Source: Basidiobolus meristosporus CBS 931.73
Lineage: Eukaryota; Basidiobolomycota; Basidiobolomycetes; Basidiobolales; Basidiobolaceae
Reading direction: 5' to 3'
Assembly (NCBI GenBank): GCA_002104905.1
Contig: MCFE01000503.1
Coordinates: forward strand, 1 to 64,000
DNA: 64,000 nt
In this document: piece after piece, positions 10,153 to 22,248 of the stretch
Position numbering within the stretch: the first letter of the stretch is position 1
How the letters are laid out: each line of letters begins with the position of its first letter
Notes under the pieces: generated by a model
Told to the model about the DNA's origin: nothing
What the model saw: the letters and a program-made list of their open reading frames with translations, nothing else
The model's database searches: none
Made by a program: the position numbers and the translations under genes

Positions 10153-12050
10153 ATGCCACTAAAAAATAAAGCAAAGTCATCTGGTTCTCAACTAAACACT
10201 ACTGCTGATGGCAGCAGAAGAGCGGTTGGAGAACAGCTGGCTGTGACATTCAATGCAACAAGCAGGGCTACATCCAGAAAAGGTGATGTTGACTGTGTGC
10301 TCACTGAAGGTAACAATGCAGACTATGCAGGTCCCCAGTCAAGTAGGCAATAGAGAGCCGCTGTGGAGCCTCAGGCTGACCATTATGCTTGGGCTGATGA
10401 GAGTGTATCAAATACAGTACCTTCAGCTGAAGACCAGCTTGTGGCAGTGATAACATCACCACCACCCATATCAACAAGTATGTAGTCAGCTCATTCCAAA
10501 GCATTAATGAAGCTATTGGGTGCAGTGGCTGATAGGATAGATGTAATGGCCCAGAGAAATCAGGCAACAGTCCAGAAACAGGATTAGCAGATAATCATGT
10601 AGAGCAATCTATACCCCAGGTAGAGAAAGCTGTATCTTTGCTGCAAAGGAGGAACTCAAGTAGCTCAAAGTTGCAGCCAAGAATTGAGACTTTTCCCAAT
10701 CTAACAGCAGAAGAACACCATACAGTCTTTGAAGCACAACAACAGTGCCCAAAAACAAAGCTCACAGTAAACCTATCACAGCATGGGAGGGAGACAATGT
10801 GGTGTTTATGCCAAAGCCTAAACGTCAAAAGATATTGAAGATCTGTAAAGCCATTGAATACAATAATGAAGAGTGGGCTAATATTTAAATGGCCATCAGA
10901 AATCTAGCACACCATCACCTAAAGGCTGGGATTCTATGTAACCATCAGGAACTCAAGGTCAAGCAGAATGTGCTTGAGTTGTTACATAAGTATTATCCTG
11001 GATTCAAGCAGGCAAACAGATTTTGGGCCAGCATTGCTAGGAAAGTATCTTAAGAATAGCAGAAACTATCAAAGGTAGAAGAATAAGGGTGTCATGGCCA
11101 AAAACCGGTTGCTTCATTAAAAGCCCATTACAAGCAGGGCCAAAAGCTCCAAACAAGCATCAAAGAGATATCAGGTAGCTGGAAAGGTGCCAATAAGGGA
11201 CAAGTAGGCAGACACAGATGCACCAGCACAACATTTATTAAGGATAAAGCATAGTAGCAATGATGGACCTGGCAGTGGTAAAAGCCAGTGGCTTTCTCAG
11301 GAGCCCACCACAACTACAGCCAAGAGCTCAGAACAAGCGGTAAAGAAATGTCAAATTCCCAGGAGAGTGCCAGCAAGTGACAAGCAGGCCAAAACAGTTG
11401 TGTTAGAGCAGAATTTATCAAGGAGAAAATGTACTTCAGTACAAGAAACACTCAGACACAGTAGCAGTGAAAGACCTGGCAGTGATAAAGGAAAAGGAAA
11501 AAATACCTATTCAAGCCTGAGACAGAGAAGCATACAAAAAAACTGCAGTTCTTGCCGATCAATGCTGTAAGCCTGGAACATACTGAATCCCATCATAGCC
11601 AAGAATAATTACCCCCAGGAAAGCAGCTGTTTTCACAAGAGTTGGAAGCGCAGGCATTTGAGCTACACTCCGGCAAGATGGATGAGTTTGCACAGAAAGG
11701 CAAATTTCTACCACAGCCTCCATGTCCTCTATTGTTGACAGAGTGAAGATCCCACTGATAGACAAGGCTACAACATCAAGAACTTAAAAGACCACCACAG
11801 CTGGCTGAAGACCTGGACATGTGGGAACTAGTGAATGAACAGTGGCATAAAGCTGTTGGTTTCTCACCAGAGTCATGGAAACAGAGTATTACAGCAGAAA
11901 TACTTATTGAGTGGTGAATTTTAGTGGAGTTACTTGTTCAGTGTAGAGATGAGCTCAATGTTAGTGTAGGATATAGGGACTTGAATAGGTCAATACAATT
12001 GGTAATTTAGGTTCAACTGAAGCTTCAATGGAAATAAAACAATTTGTACA
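10153..12050 (+). pseudogene. Unknown transposon-associated reading frame, ORF2 copy 1, decayed
   Basis: It starts at 10153 (MPLKNKAKSSGSQ) and can be followed through many stops and shifts to about 12050. Recognisable stretches are a Ser/Gln-rich N-terminus, NNEEWANI and LKAGILCNHQELK near 10870-10960, a Lys/Gln-rich part at 11100-11500, and EDLDMWELVNEQWHKAVG near 11810. A second copy in reverse orientation lies at 30510-31068, so it belongs to a repeat. Here it lies head to head with transposase T1, starting about 190 bp from T1's N-terminus. A second transposon gene is one possibility, but I recognise no family and assign no function. Confidence 0.4.
11105..11490 (+). repeat. Diverged tandem duplication inside ORF2
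   Basis: Two units of about 180-200 bp follow each other (about 11105-11283 and 11284-11490). Shared landmarks in each are AGCCCA.(T/C)ACAA, AAGAGATATCAG versus AAGAAATGTCAA, TTTAT(T/C)AAGGA and GACCTGGCAGTG. In protein terms this repeats a Lys/Gln-rich segment. The units differ at many sites, so the duplication is old. Confidence 0.55.
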
Positions 12051-12635
12051 CATAAATAGTAAGAGAAACAGTTGAGTCAGGAAGTAAGGAGTCTGAAAAA
12101 GAGGTTGTAGCCAATCAATGTACACAAATATAGGAGGTGATCAAGTGTCCAGGATTAGAAAGTTAGCAAATTGGCAAGGAACCAATCAAAGCCACTTTAT
12201 ATATTGTTGTGATGAAAATTTTTGACCAAGTTTTTTGCAAAATCTGGAGTGCAATTACTTTTCAAAAGTCTGCACAGGGTGTCCAGACAGGATCAGTATT
12301 GCTTAGTCAGGGGACTTTAAACTTGTGATGGCCTTTTGGTGGGATCATCACAATAATTTCTCATGGGGTTCTTGAATTCCATAAAATTGCTCCTTTACAG
12401 AAAAGAAAGGAGTATCCTATAGTGTATCTTCTGTTGTCCAAATTTTATCCCCAATCAGCCTCAGAGTATCACACAAGATCCTGTTCTGAATCCTTATAAG
12501 TGCATCTTAAGCAGATATCAGCAGTTCCTTTTAGGTATCTAAAGATCTGATCAACTGCTGCAATCTGAACAGTTCCATAGTTCTGACTATGCTGGCTGGC
12601 AGCTGTGATTGAATATGAAATATCTGGACATGTTC

Positions 12636-13865
12636 TGTTGTGTTGTATTATGATTAGTTTGGGGCTTGTTCTACAATTTAGAGGCTAATCAACAATATAT
12701 AACAACTTCCAGTATGCTAATACTGAGATAGTTTATTGGGAGTTTGATATACTGTTAGAAGATATAACTTTCACTAGTTTCCTCAATCTTAGGCTCAAAA
12801 TATACTGTAGGCAGTGTTTATCACTTCTACAGCAGTGTACTGACATTCTGTTGACTAATGGGCTTATTTACTTTTATAGCAACTTTTCCTTATTTGGAAG
12901 TCACATTCCTTTCTGACAAAATATTTCCTAATATGGAAGTTCTGAACTCCCCGTTAACCTAAAGGGGTGTGTCTTAGAAGTGCCTAAAGGGGTCTTTAGA
13001 CCTAAAGGGGTGTCTAAAGGGGTGTCTTTAGGCTGAAGGGGCTTCTTGTAATGGTCTCTAAAGTGGACTTTGCACTAAAGGGGTGCCTAAAGGAGCTTCT
13101 TCAGAGTAATGGGGTTTCTTAAAGGGGTCTCTGAAGGGCTCTTTAGACTAAAGGGGTGTCTTTAGAGTAAAGGGGTTTCTTAGAGGGGACTTTTCCAACA
13201 GAGAAGTGGTAGTTTCTTGTAGAACTTAGATTGGATTCTTGCAAGCTTTGCAGTCTCTTTACTGATGTAGTACTGATCAAAGTCAGAACACTCAACAGTG
13301 CAAGTGATGCAGGGGAAGTCTTATAACCTATAAGCTTGTAATTGTAGTGCGGAGATTCTGGAAAGAGAGGCTCCCCCTTTATTTTTCAGCTGGGGAAGTC
13401 ATATATATGGAAATTTTGAAGGATCAAAGTTTTTGGGCAATTGCGCAAGCAATACACGCAACACAAAGCTAAAATTTCCCAATGGTGCAGATTGGATATA
13501 GGCGCAGCACTTGTGAGAATTTCACTTGATTTGATTGGCTGGCTCAAAAGTTACACACAATCAAAGTCACCATAGTAATCCTAGCAATAAGGCATAGTAT
13601 ATGTAATAATTGGACTCTTTTGGTCATGACTCCTTAAGTACTGCTTCAAATGAGCTGTAATCTGAATCATGTGTTGGCTACTACATGTTTTGTATGACGT
13701 AATATTCTTGGGTGGATTGCTTGTCAGGGTCTGGAGCATTTGTTCTTCAAAGTTGGAAATTCTTGATCTTTCACTTGTGTGTTACAATAGCAAAAGCAAA
13801 ATAAAGAAATGAGTGCAATATTAGTTTAGAGATATTGTAGTTATGAAATACTTTCCATTACCACA
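12636..13865 (+). mobile_element. Solo-LTR-like unit G1 (family G), 1,230 bp
   Basis: It begins TGTTGTGTTG and ends ATTACCACA, flanked by a 4-bp target duplication GTTC (12632-12635 and 13866-13869). The interrupted Copia sequence gives an exact empty-site reference. No coding frame is evident. A second copy in inverse orientation is G2 (15173-16354). TG...CA ends with a short direct duplication fit a solo LTR. A non-autonomous element with short inverted ends is the alternative. The strand given is arbitrary. Confidence 0.75.
12955..13190 (+). repeat. Hairpin-forming minisatellite in G1
   Basis: About ten imperfect repeats follow the theme CTAAAGGGGTGTCTTTAG. Each better copy is self-complementary at its ends (CTAAAG/CTTTAG) with a G-rich loop. 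Spacing is irregular, about 18-35 bp. The inverted copy G2 carries the same array on the other strand. Confidence 0.7.
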
Positions 13866-14042
13866 GTTCTAAGCATGATATACATAGTACTGCCAGCCAT
13901 AGATTGATAAGTAAATTCAAGGGTTTCAAATGGCACCAAGCTCTCTTGATTTGGTTGAGTTTTGACCAAGTTAAAGTTTGTCTTTATTGGGGCAGCTGAA
14001 GGTTTACAGTCTCCCATTTGTTACTTTTTTAATATATCTTGA

Positions 14043-14721
14043 AATATTGAGGACAGATGTTCACATGGAGACACTTATGCCTTTGGCATTACAAAGCTAT
14101 GCCTCCCCAATGGGTGGGTAATCAGTTAAGTAATGCAAAGTTGGGTTTGGTGCAACAACCAACTAATTGCTATAGGACAACCACACCAATATATGCAGGG
14201 TTTCTTCTGGTCACAAGCTAATTTCTACACTATCCAATAAGGAATGCACAAAAACAGGATCCAGAGCACACCTATAAGGGGAACAAGTGTTCAGCAGGGA
14301 GATGGAACATGTTGATTAGATACTAAGATGTTCTTTGCAGATTTCAGGCTGTACTTATGGCAAAAGTAGAGACAACCAAGCATATATTAACAAGATGTAT
14401 ATTTTACCAGCAATACAAGGTATATGGCAGCTATCAAAGCATCACACAAAAAAGCTATAAAGTTGAGACTACACAAGTGTGTCAATTGCAGCAGATGTAG
14501 ACATAGGTACAGGTTAGGTAAGCTGGAGGCCATAGTTCTTGTTAATTTGAGCTATATGTGGAATACCCAAGGTAGTAGTGGGTAAGCAATTACAGAGGGG
14601 TGACTCTTCACTGGAATATATGAATGGAACAAGGGGTGCTAAAAACAGAAAGCACCACTTGGAAAATTGGTGTGGGAGCATTATACAGGACTAACTGTAG
14701 GCTACTGTACTACCATAATAA
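14043..14721 (+). pseudogene. Tnp2-like transposase C-terminal fragment T2
   Basis: Plus-strand counterpart of the C-terminal part of T1 and of T7. It shows the DTYAFGI.KL and PNGWVIS region at about 14060-14130, and a tyrosine-, arginine- and glycine-rich block (EYMNGTRG-like) near 14615. Frames are broken throughout. It ends where the truncated unit F2 starts. Confidence 0.55.
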
Positions 14722-15172
14722 AACCTCTGGGTCTATACTGCTGGCATCCTTGTCAATATGACATTATGGTAACAGCTCCTGCTTCTCTATCTTCAAAGGT
14801 GCCCCAAGTGTCTCCAAAGATCTCTGCACCACCCTGAAAGCATCTTGATGGCAAGTCTGAGGTATAACTGCAGAAGGTAGGTGCAGTAATCAAACAATAA
14901 CCAATAGAGATGTAGGTAGAAGGTATGATTTCTTGATTAGGGATTGACTTCCCTTAAATATCTTTACTGATTACCAGGTTGTTACTAATTACAAGGTTCC
15001 AGAAGATTTCAGGCATCATTTGAATGTTTGATGACTTCACTACAAGCTAAAAGTATACCAAGAAGGTCCTGGAAGGTTGCAAAATGCACAGCCATTAAAC
15101 CAGTCAGGAAACAGTAGTCTGAAACCTATGTAACTGAGAGAAGCTATGTATGGCATTGAAATTGTAGGGATG

Positions 15173-16354
15173 CATGGTAGTGGAAAGTAATCCCTTACTA
15201 CATATCTCAAAACCAATAATGCACTCATTTCTTTATTTTGCTTTTGTAGCATATAAGTGAAAGATCAAGAATATCCAACTTTGAAGGACAAATGCTCCAG
15301 ACCCTGACAAGCAATCCACCAAAGAATATATATCATGCAGAGAGCTCAGTAGCCAAATCATTTTTCAGATTACACCTCATTTTAAGCAGTACTTAAGGAG
15401 TTATGATCAAAAGAGTCTAATTATCATATACACTAGGGCTCTACTGCTAGGATTACTATGGTGACTTCAATTGCATGTAACTTTTGAACCAACCAGTCAA
15501 ATCATGTGACATTCTCACAGATGCTGCTCCTATGTCTGCTTTGTGCCACTACAAGATTTAAGTTTTGTGTCACATGTATTGCATGCCCAATTGCCCAAAA
15601 ACTTTGATCATTCAGAAGTTTCATATAAATGACTTCCCCAGCCAAAAAATAAAGAGAGCCTCTCTTTCCAGAATCTTCACACTACAATTACAAGCTTAAA
15701 GGTTATAAGACTTCCCCTGCATCACTTGCACTGATGAGTATTCTGACTTTGATCAGTACTACATCAGTAAAGAGACTGCAAAGCTCACACAAATCCAATC
15801 TAAGTTCTACAAGAAAACTCCCACTTTTGTGTTGGAAGATTCCCCTCTAAGAGGCCCCTTTAGAGACCACTTTAAAAGACCCCTTTACTCTAAAGAAGCC
15901 CCTTTTGCACCCCATTAGTGTAAAGCCCTCTTTAGAGACCACTACAAGAAGCCCCTTCACTCTGAAGAAAGTCCTTTAGACACCCCTTTAGGTCTAAAGA
16001 CCCCTTTGATGACTTCTACACCTCACCCCTTTAGTTTAGAGGGGAGTGCAGAGCTTCCATATTGGGAAATATTCTCTCAGAAAGGAAAGTGACTTCAAAA
16101 TAAGAAAATTTACTATGAAGTAAATAAGCCCAATATTCAACAGAGGGTCAGAACACTGCTGTAGAAGTGAGGAACACTGCCTATAGTATGTTTTTAGCCT
16201 AAGGCTGAGGCTATTAGTGAAAATTATATCTTCTATTGGTATATCAAACTCCCTATATCTATTTCATTATTAGCATACTGGAAGTTGTTTTATATTGTTG
16301 ATTAGCCTCTACATTGTAGAACAAGCCCCAAACTAATCATAATACAACAATACA
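15173..16354 (-). mobile_element. Solo-LTR-like unit G2 (family G), inverse of G1
   Basis: It is a reverse-complement copy of G1, for example the ends of the GCAATCCACC and AACAAGCCCCAAACTAATCAT blocks. It begins CATGGTAGTGG, probably from TGTGGTAATGG, and ends TACAACAATACA. A 4-bp duplication GATG (15169-15172 and 16355-16358) marks insertion into F2. It has no coding capacity. Confidence 0.72.
15840..16035 (-). repeat. Hairpin-forming minisatellite in G2
   Basis: This is the same CTAAAG...CTTTAG array as in G1, seen here as CCCCTTTAG-type repeats on the plus strand (for example CACCCCTTTAGGTCTAAAGA). Unit number and order differ from G1, so the array has changed since the copies separated. 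Confidence 0.65.
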
Positions 16355-16618
16355 GATGGTAACTCATACCCAGGTCATGTGTCAAGGGTACTGATGTGGG
16401 CACTTGCCTAATGTAGATACTTCTGGTGATCACAAAGCCGTATAACATTTGGGATAAACAATGTTGATAACTAATCATGGTAAACATGATATGGAGATTC
16501 TACATACAATTGCGGCAAAGAATAATGGGATCATACCAACAAGATAAAATATTAATATGTGCCTCATTATAGCTATATTGATAAACTTTTCTGTGAGAGG
16601 TATGAATACCCTGGCACA

Positions 16619-17390
16619 AGAGATACTCTGTAATATCTTGCAAACTCTCTGAAGTTTCTCTGGTATCTTGAAGGGCTTGATTAGCTTGAAATGCTTCATG
16701 TACAGCTTAGTCATTAGTATAGGGATATTGTTGACATGCCAATGCATTGCTCCCACCAGAAAGCTCTTGCTCCAACAGATACCCTCCATTGTAAACATCT
16801 CTGGTCTTGAATTGATTCAAAATTCCAGCTAATGGCTTGAGCTAGCCAATAGTCATTAGTATAGGGATATTGTTGAAAAGCAAATGAATTGCTCCCAGTG
16901 TAAAGCTTTTGCTCCAACAGATACCCTTTATCTTAAGTATCTGTGGTTTACAATTAATTCCATATTCTAGCCAATGATTTATAGCTTGCTAGCTTTACCG
17001 CAATTGCATGTTAACTTTTCTATGTTCTCTCAGTGGGAATATGAAGTGTATAGTGAGGTGTTTGGAAAATAAGCATATGATTGAGATATTAACACTACAT
17101 CTTTCACCAGTGAATGGATTACTGAGCTCACTTAGCTTCATAAGGTAACCTTGACATTTTTTTCCTTGGGTGTGGTCTAACTGCATATTGAGATTTTGGC
17201 AGGCTTATGCAGCATACTGCTCTTAGGAGAGATAAGCTTACAATCCATTGGTGAGCCTTCTTCTTCAGAGCTATCACTCTGTGTGCCATGCACAAAAGGC
17301 TGAGGAGTGCCTAAAGGCCTCACAAACTCACCTGACTCAGTTTGTTCAAGTTGACAGGTATTTCTTTATGCTGTTAAAGATATACAAATT
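16619..17390 (-). pseudogene. Tnp2-like transposase middle and N-terminal fragment T3
   Basis: The minus-strand sequence matches T1 around 8300-8600 (LKLNEYL-type region and the CTTGCTCCAA block). The block GCTCCCA...TTGCTCCAACAGATACCCT then occurs twice (about 16745 and 16890). Next it matches T1 near 9430-9700 (PQPSEYGTQSDSSDKE-type acidic linker at 17240-17340). The catalytic part between them is deleted. Confidence 0.5.
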
Positions 17391-17429
17391 GGCCAACAAT
17401 ATCCCTATGAAACATGATTTGGTCCCACA

Positions 17430-18172
17430 GGCGGATCCAAATCAGATCAGCTGTCAGGATCCTATTTAGAGACCATCATAATACCAGCAGCTTGGAGTTA
17501 GTGGCACTGATAACAATCTTATGACAGATTCACAACAGTGTTTTGCTAATTTTACAACCAAATAAAGAGATAAAACTTGGCAAGATTAAATTGGTGCTGT
17601 GACAATATTTGTAAGGTATATTTGTAGTCTTTTGGCACTCTATAACTATTTTAAGTGGATCCGGTTGGCCAGAACATCCAATTGCCTTATATTACAAGAA
17701 ACTGGACAGTATTTAAAGGCCTGACAGCAAGACCCACATGGCATTATACCAGCAGAATGACAGCCTACAGCTGGCTCCATATAATGCTATTGTACCATCT
17801 TACCAAGTGATATTTCCTATTTCTACCTCCTCTTGCGCAATTCATATATTCCACTGTAGAATCACCCCTCTTTATTTGCTTACCCACTACTACCTTGGGT
17901 ATTCCACATATACTTTGAATAAAAAAAAACTATGGCCTCCTGCCTACCAACCCCTACAAACGCACACACCTGCCTCAATTGACATACTTCTGTTGCCTAA
18001 ACTTTACAGCTTTTTAGTGTGATACTTGCAAAGTTGCCATATACTGTGTACTGCTGGTAACATATACATCATGCAAACATATGCTTGGCTGTTGCCACTT
18101 CTGACATGAACACTTCCTGAATATCCACAAAGAACTTCTTGGTATTTAGCCAGTATAATGCCTTCTCCCTGC
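17430..18172 (-). pseudogene. Tnp2-like transposase C-terminal fragment T4
   Basis: A close match to 6800-7545 of T1 over its whole length. It includes the block TTTGCTTACCCACTACTACCTTGGG and the CAGATCAGCTGTCAGGATCC sequence near the presumed transposon end at about 17445-17465. Because T3 lies on its C-terminal side, T4 must come from a different copy. It is fused at 18172 to the truncated Copia element E2. Confidence 0.6.
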
Positions 18173-21100
18173 TCTCTTGATTTGGTTGAGTTTTGACTAA
18201 GTTAAGGTTTGTCTCCATTGGGGTAGCTGCTGGTTTAGAGTCTTCCATTTGGTACTTCTTTAGTATATCTTGAATATACTTGGATTGGCTTAGTGTAATA
18301 GTCTGGGTACTTCTGTTTATGGACAACTTAATCCCTAAGTAGTAACTAAGTTCTCCTAGACCAGACAGCCTGAACTCCTTAGATAGGCTGGATCTAGTCT
18401 CTTCCAATGTTTCTAGGTTATTGGTGGTGTGGTGGTGTAGAGGTACTCCTGGGAGAAGCTACACTACTCAAGGTGTGTGAGGTGTTTGATGGGTGCAATA
18501 ACATCTGGGTCTAAACTGCTGGTGTCTTTGTCAATATGTCTCTATGGTAAAAGCTCCTGCTTCTCTAGCTTCCTAGATGCTCCAAGTGTCTCCAAAGGCC
18601 TCTGTGTGTCTTGTGCACTACCCTGAAAAGCTCCTTGATGGCAGGTCTGAGATTTACTGTTGAAGGCAGGTGCAGTGATCAACTGCTAATCAATAAGGGA
18701 GAAGTGATACTGATAAAAGGGATGATTTATTGAAGAGGGATTGCATTCCCTTAAATACTTTTCCTGATTGCCCAGTGATTACTAATGACAAGGTTCTAGA
18801 AGATTCCAGGTATCAGTGGAATTCTGATGACATCACTGTGAGCTAAAAATATGCCAGGAATGTCCTGGAAGGTTCTAAAAGGCACAGCACATCCAACCAA
18901 TCAGGGATCAGTAGTCTGAAACCTGTGCAACATAGAGATACCATATATGGTATTTAAAAGGTAGGGATGGTTACACAGACCTAGGTCATGTGTAACAGGT
19001 ACTGACATGGGTACTTGCCTAATGTAGATACATATATGGATCACAAAGCTGAAAAACATCTGGGATAACTAATGCTAATAACTAATCAGGGCAAACATCA
19101 TATGGGGATAATACTAATAATATGGGCAAAAAGAAAAATGGGATAATACTGATAAGATAAAATATGGATAAGTACATCATAAAAGCTAGATAAATAAACT
19201 TGTCTGCAGGAGGTATGTTTACCCTACCACAGCGGCTATAATAAGATCATCCACATATAGAGCTAGTAGTACTGAACTTGTACTATCTGGCTTGTAGTAT
19301 ATACTATAGTCAGCATTACTCCTTTTGAAACTCAAAGATTCCAAATCAGAATCTAACTTGCAATTCCAGGCTCTCAGTGATTGTTTGAAACCATATAGTG
19401 ACTTTTTAAGCTTGCAGACCAAATTGGGGTTATCTTGGTCAACAAACCCATCAGGCTGCTCCATATACACGGCCTCATCAAGTTCTCCATTTAAAAATGC
19501 AGTTTTTACATCCATTTGATGAATAAAAAACTTATATTTGGCTGTAATAGCCAATATTAATCTGATGGAATTAAACTTGGCTACCGGTGCAAAGGTCTCA
19601 GTATAGTCAAGTCCTTTTGTTTGAGAGTATCCTTTGGCTACAAGTCTTGCTTTGTATCTTACAATTGTACCATCAGCCTTGTATTTTGTCTTGAAGACCC
19701 ATCTGCATCCAGTTGATTTTTGGTTGATTGGTAATTTGACTAGGTCCTAAGTTTGATTTTCCAACAGTGCCTGGTATTCCTCATTCATTGCAGATCTCCA
19801 AAGCTTTGTCTTAGGGCTATTTAGGGCCTCTGTTACAGTCTGGGGCTCATCAATATGGACTGAATAGGCATAGGCCAAATTTGTACCTTCATTGATATAG
19901 TATTTTGGGCTATTTTTTGTCCAATTGGATCTCCAGGCATTTGATACTGGAATGATTAATTCTGGGATATTCCTGGGCACTGATTCTGGCTAAACCACAG
20001 TTGCAGAGCTGTCTGGAATGAAAAAATTTTCATTGTTTTGCTTTGATTCAATCCTGATGATTGGTGGATTTGGGATCAGATTTTTGTCATCATCTGATGT
20101 CATTTTCTGTGAAAATTTTGAATTTTCTTCAATCAACACATCCCTTGACTTGATTAGCTTCTTTACTTTGGTATTGTAAAGTCTGTATGCTTTACTCTCA
20201 TTGCAGTAGCCCATATATATGCATTTTACACTTTTTGGCTCAAATTTTGACTGATTTCCGGGCAGTTTCTTGGCATATGCTGTACACCCATATATTCTTA
20301 GATGCTCTGCACTTGGTCTGTATCCATACCATGCCTCAAATGGAGTAGAATCACAAAGTACTCTGTTATAACTCCAATTTTTAAGATATACAACAGTGGC
20401 AACGGATTCCGCCCAAAAATCATAGCATAATTTTTGATCATGGATCATAGATCTTGCCATATCAATTATTGATCTGTTAGCATGTTATGCTACTCCATTT
20501 TGCTGTGGGGAGTATGGTACAGTAGTCCTTTGCTTTATCCTATGAATTTTGCAGAAGCGGATGAAGAATTATGAGGTATATTATCCACCATTGTCAGAGC
20601 ATATTTTCTTGATTTTTTTGCCAGCTTTTGTCTACACCTTGGCTTTAAACTCCCTCAACTTGGACAGAACTTCTTCTTTTCTCTCTATGAAGTAGACCCA
20701 TGTGTATCTTGTACAATCATCAGTAAAAGTGATTTCATACTTCATCCAACCTAAGGATAAATTTTGCATAGGTCCATACAGATCTGAGTTAATTAGATCC
20801 AATTTTTTCTTAGTTTTGATTAACCCAGAGCTCTTGAGCAGTTGTCTGGCTTGTTTCCCATATATGCAGACTTCACAGAGCTCCAAATTAGCTGGGGGAT
20901 CAATTTTTACTCCAGAAATTAGCTGAACTTTGATCATTTTGTGCAAATAATCACAACTAATGTGCCCAAATTTCCTGTGCCAAAGCATTGGGGTTTCTTC
21001 AATTAAGTTACTTATATTTGCTTCCAAATATGATGGAATATAAGTCAACTTATATAGGTTCTGATCTCTGATGCCCAAAGCAATATGGGCACCATTTTGA

Positions 21101-22244
21101 TCATTGATCTTGCATCCAGAATTGTCCAAGCTGAGACTGAGTCCTTTTGCAGTGGCCTTACATACAGATAGTAGGTTCTTGGCTATTTCTGGTACATGGG
21201 GTACTTCTTTAAAGGTCAGTGTATGGCTTCCTTTACTGCCTCTTAGATTTACTTGGATAGTTCCTTCTCCCACTGCATCAAGTGTTCTATTTTCACACAT
21301 GAAAACCTTCTTAATTGGAATTTCTTGATATTGGGTAAAAAGTACTTTTTGGTGTGTAAAGTGTTGAGATGCTCCAGAGTCAATATGCCACATCTGAGAA
21401 TCCTTGTTTGCGGTCCTATATAGTGCAGATATGAATAGTCTATCTTCAGTTGTTGCAGTATTTCCATTTTCAGGCTTTTTCTGCTGACTATCTTTCTTTT
21501 TGAAGCACTGGTCTGATGTGAGTCCTTTCCTTTTGGAGTAGTTGCAAAATAGGTTACTGTTGCCTTTGTAGGGTCTTGGGTACCTCCTTTGTTGGTTATC
21601 ATTGCTTATTAAAGCATCTTCTTCTTCCTTCTTATTTGCACTTGATTTTCTTAATTCTTCATCCAGGAGCCATCCATATAGGTAGTTTAGGGTCAAATCT
21701 TTAGTTCTGGACTCTATGGCTGATCCAAGACCCTGAAACCTGTCTGTCAGGCTATTCAGGATGGTAACTATCACATCTCCATTAATAGTTGGTACTCCCA
21801 CAGATTCCATCTCATCTACCAACAGGTTCTGTTGATTAGATTTTTCATTTCTTCTCCTGGCAGCATCTTTGTAGTAAAGAATTTTTGTCTCAAGTACATT
21901 TTCTTAGCAGCTGAACACTACTAGTAGGTGTCTTCTAATGCCTTCCAGGCATTCTTTGATGTCTTTGCTCTTGAGCATCAAATTAGCAATTTGTCCTTAA
22001 CATTAAGGCAAATGCAGTTAAAGGCACCTTGTTCTTTCTTCTGGTTTCTTAAGGCTTCCTCTCCCACATTTTTAGGAGAGCATTCTTCTCCCATGACAAT
22101 ATCCCAGAGACCTCTTTCTTGCAGCAGCATCTTCATCTTCACCTTCCACACTTGGTAGTTAGATCCATCCAACTTTTCAGCAGAGGGAAAAATTCCAGTA
22201 ATAGCAGTAGTAGACATTGCAAAGAGTGACAGCTTGGGGCTCAT
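18173..22244 (-). pseudogene. gag-pol of Copia element E2, broken and truncated
   Basis: The first ATG (22244) lies in the primer-binding site. The longest open part is 20632-21822 (396 codons), covering gag end, zinc knuckle, protease (WHIDSGASQHFTHQ, about 21370) and the integrase zinc region (LWHRKFGHISCDYLHK, about 20970). The zinc knuckle has lost key residues (CNYSKRKGLTSDQC: second Cys to Ser, His to Leu). Integrase continues at 19990-20460. RT is at 19219-19554 with an intact YVDD box (near 19245), and its end lies beyond unit F at 18173-18407. Stops and shifts separate all these blocks. Confidence 0.88.
18428..19231 (+). mobile_element. Solo-LTR-like unit F (family F), 804 bp, inserted in E2
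   Basis: It begins TGTGGTGGTGTAG and ends CCTACCACA. A 4-bp duplication GTGG/GCGG (18424-18427 and 19232-19235) flanks it, and the E1/E5 sequence gives the empty site. The interior shares blocks with family A: a CCAATCAGG box followed by ATACCATATATGGTAT (18938-18953), then GGTACTGACATGGGTACTTGCCTAAT. No coding frame. Confidence 0.75.
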
Positions 22245-22248
22245 CACT

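Larger units (their letters stand above)
12370..14042 (-). pseudogene. Copia RT/RNase H fragment, split by repeat G1
   Basis: Positions 12370-12635 and 13866-14042 carry minus-strand Copia sequence matching the RNase H and RT end of E1 and E5 (YKDSEQDL- and NQESLVP-type blocks). The two parts join precisely once the 1,230-bp unit G1 and its GTTC duplication are removed. No LTR remains. The right edge breaks directly into plus-strand transposase fragment T2. Confidence 0.8.
14722..16618 (+). mobile_element. Solo-LTR-like unit F2 (family F), left end lost, split by G2
   Basis: Positions 14722-15172 and 16355-16618 together match unit F (18428-19231) from its CTCTGGGTCTA region to its end (here CTGGCACA for CTACCACA). 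The first ~85 bp of the family are missing. The break holds G2 flanked by GATG duplications. F2 is therefore older than G2. Confidence 0.7.

Noticed and set aside
12955-13190. CRISPR-like array
   Set aside because: Units vary in length and sequence, are self-complementary and lack unique spacers. It is a minisatellite inside a mobile unit of a eukaryotic genome.
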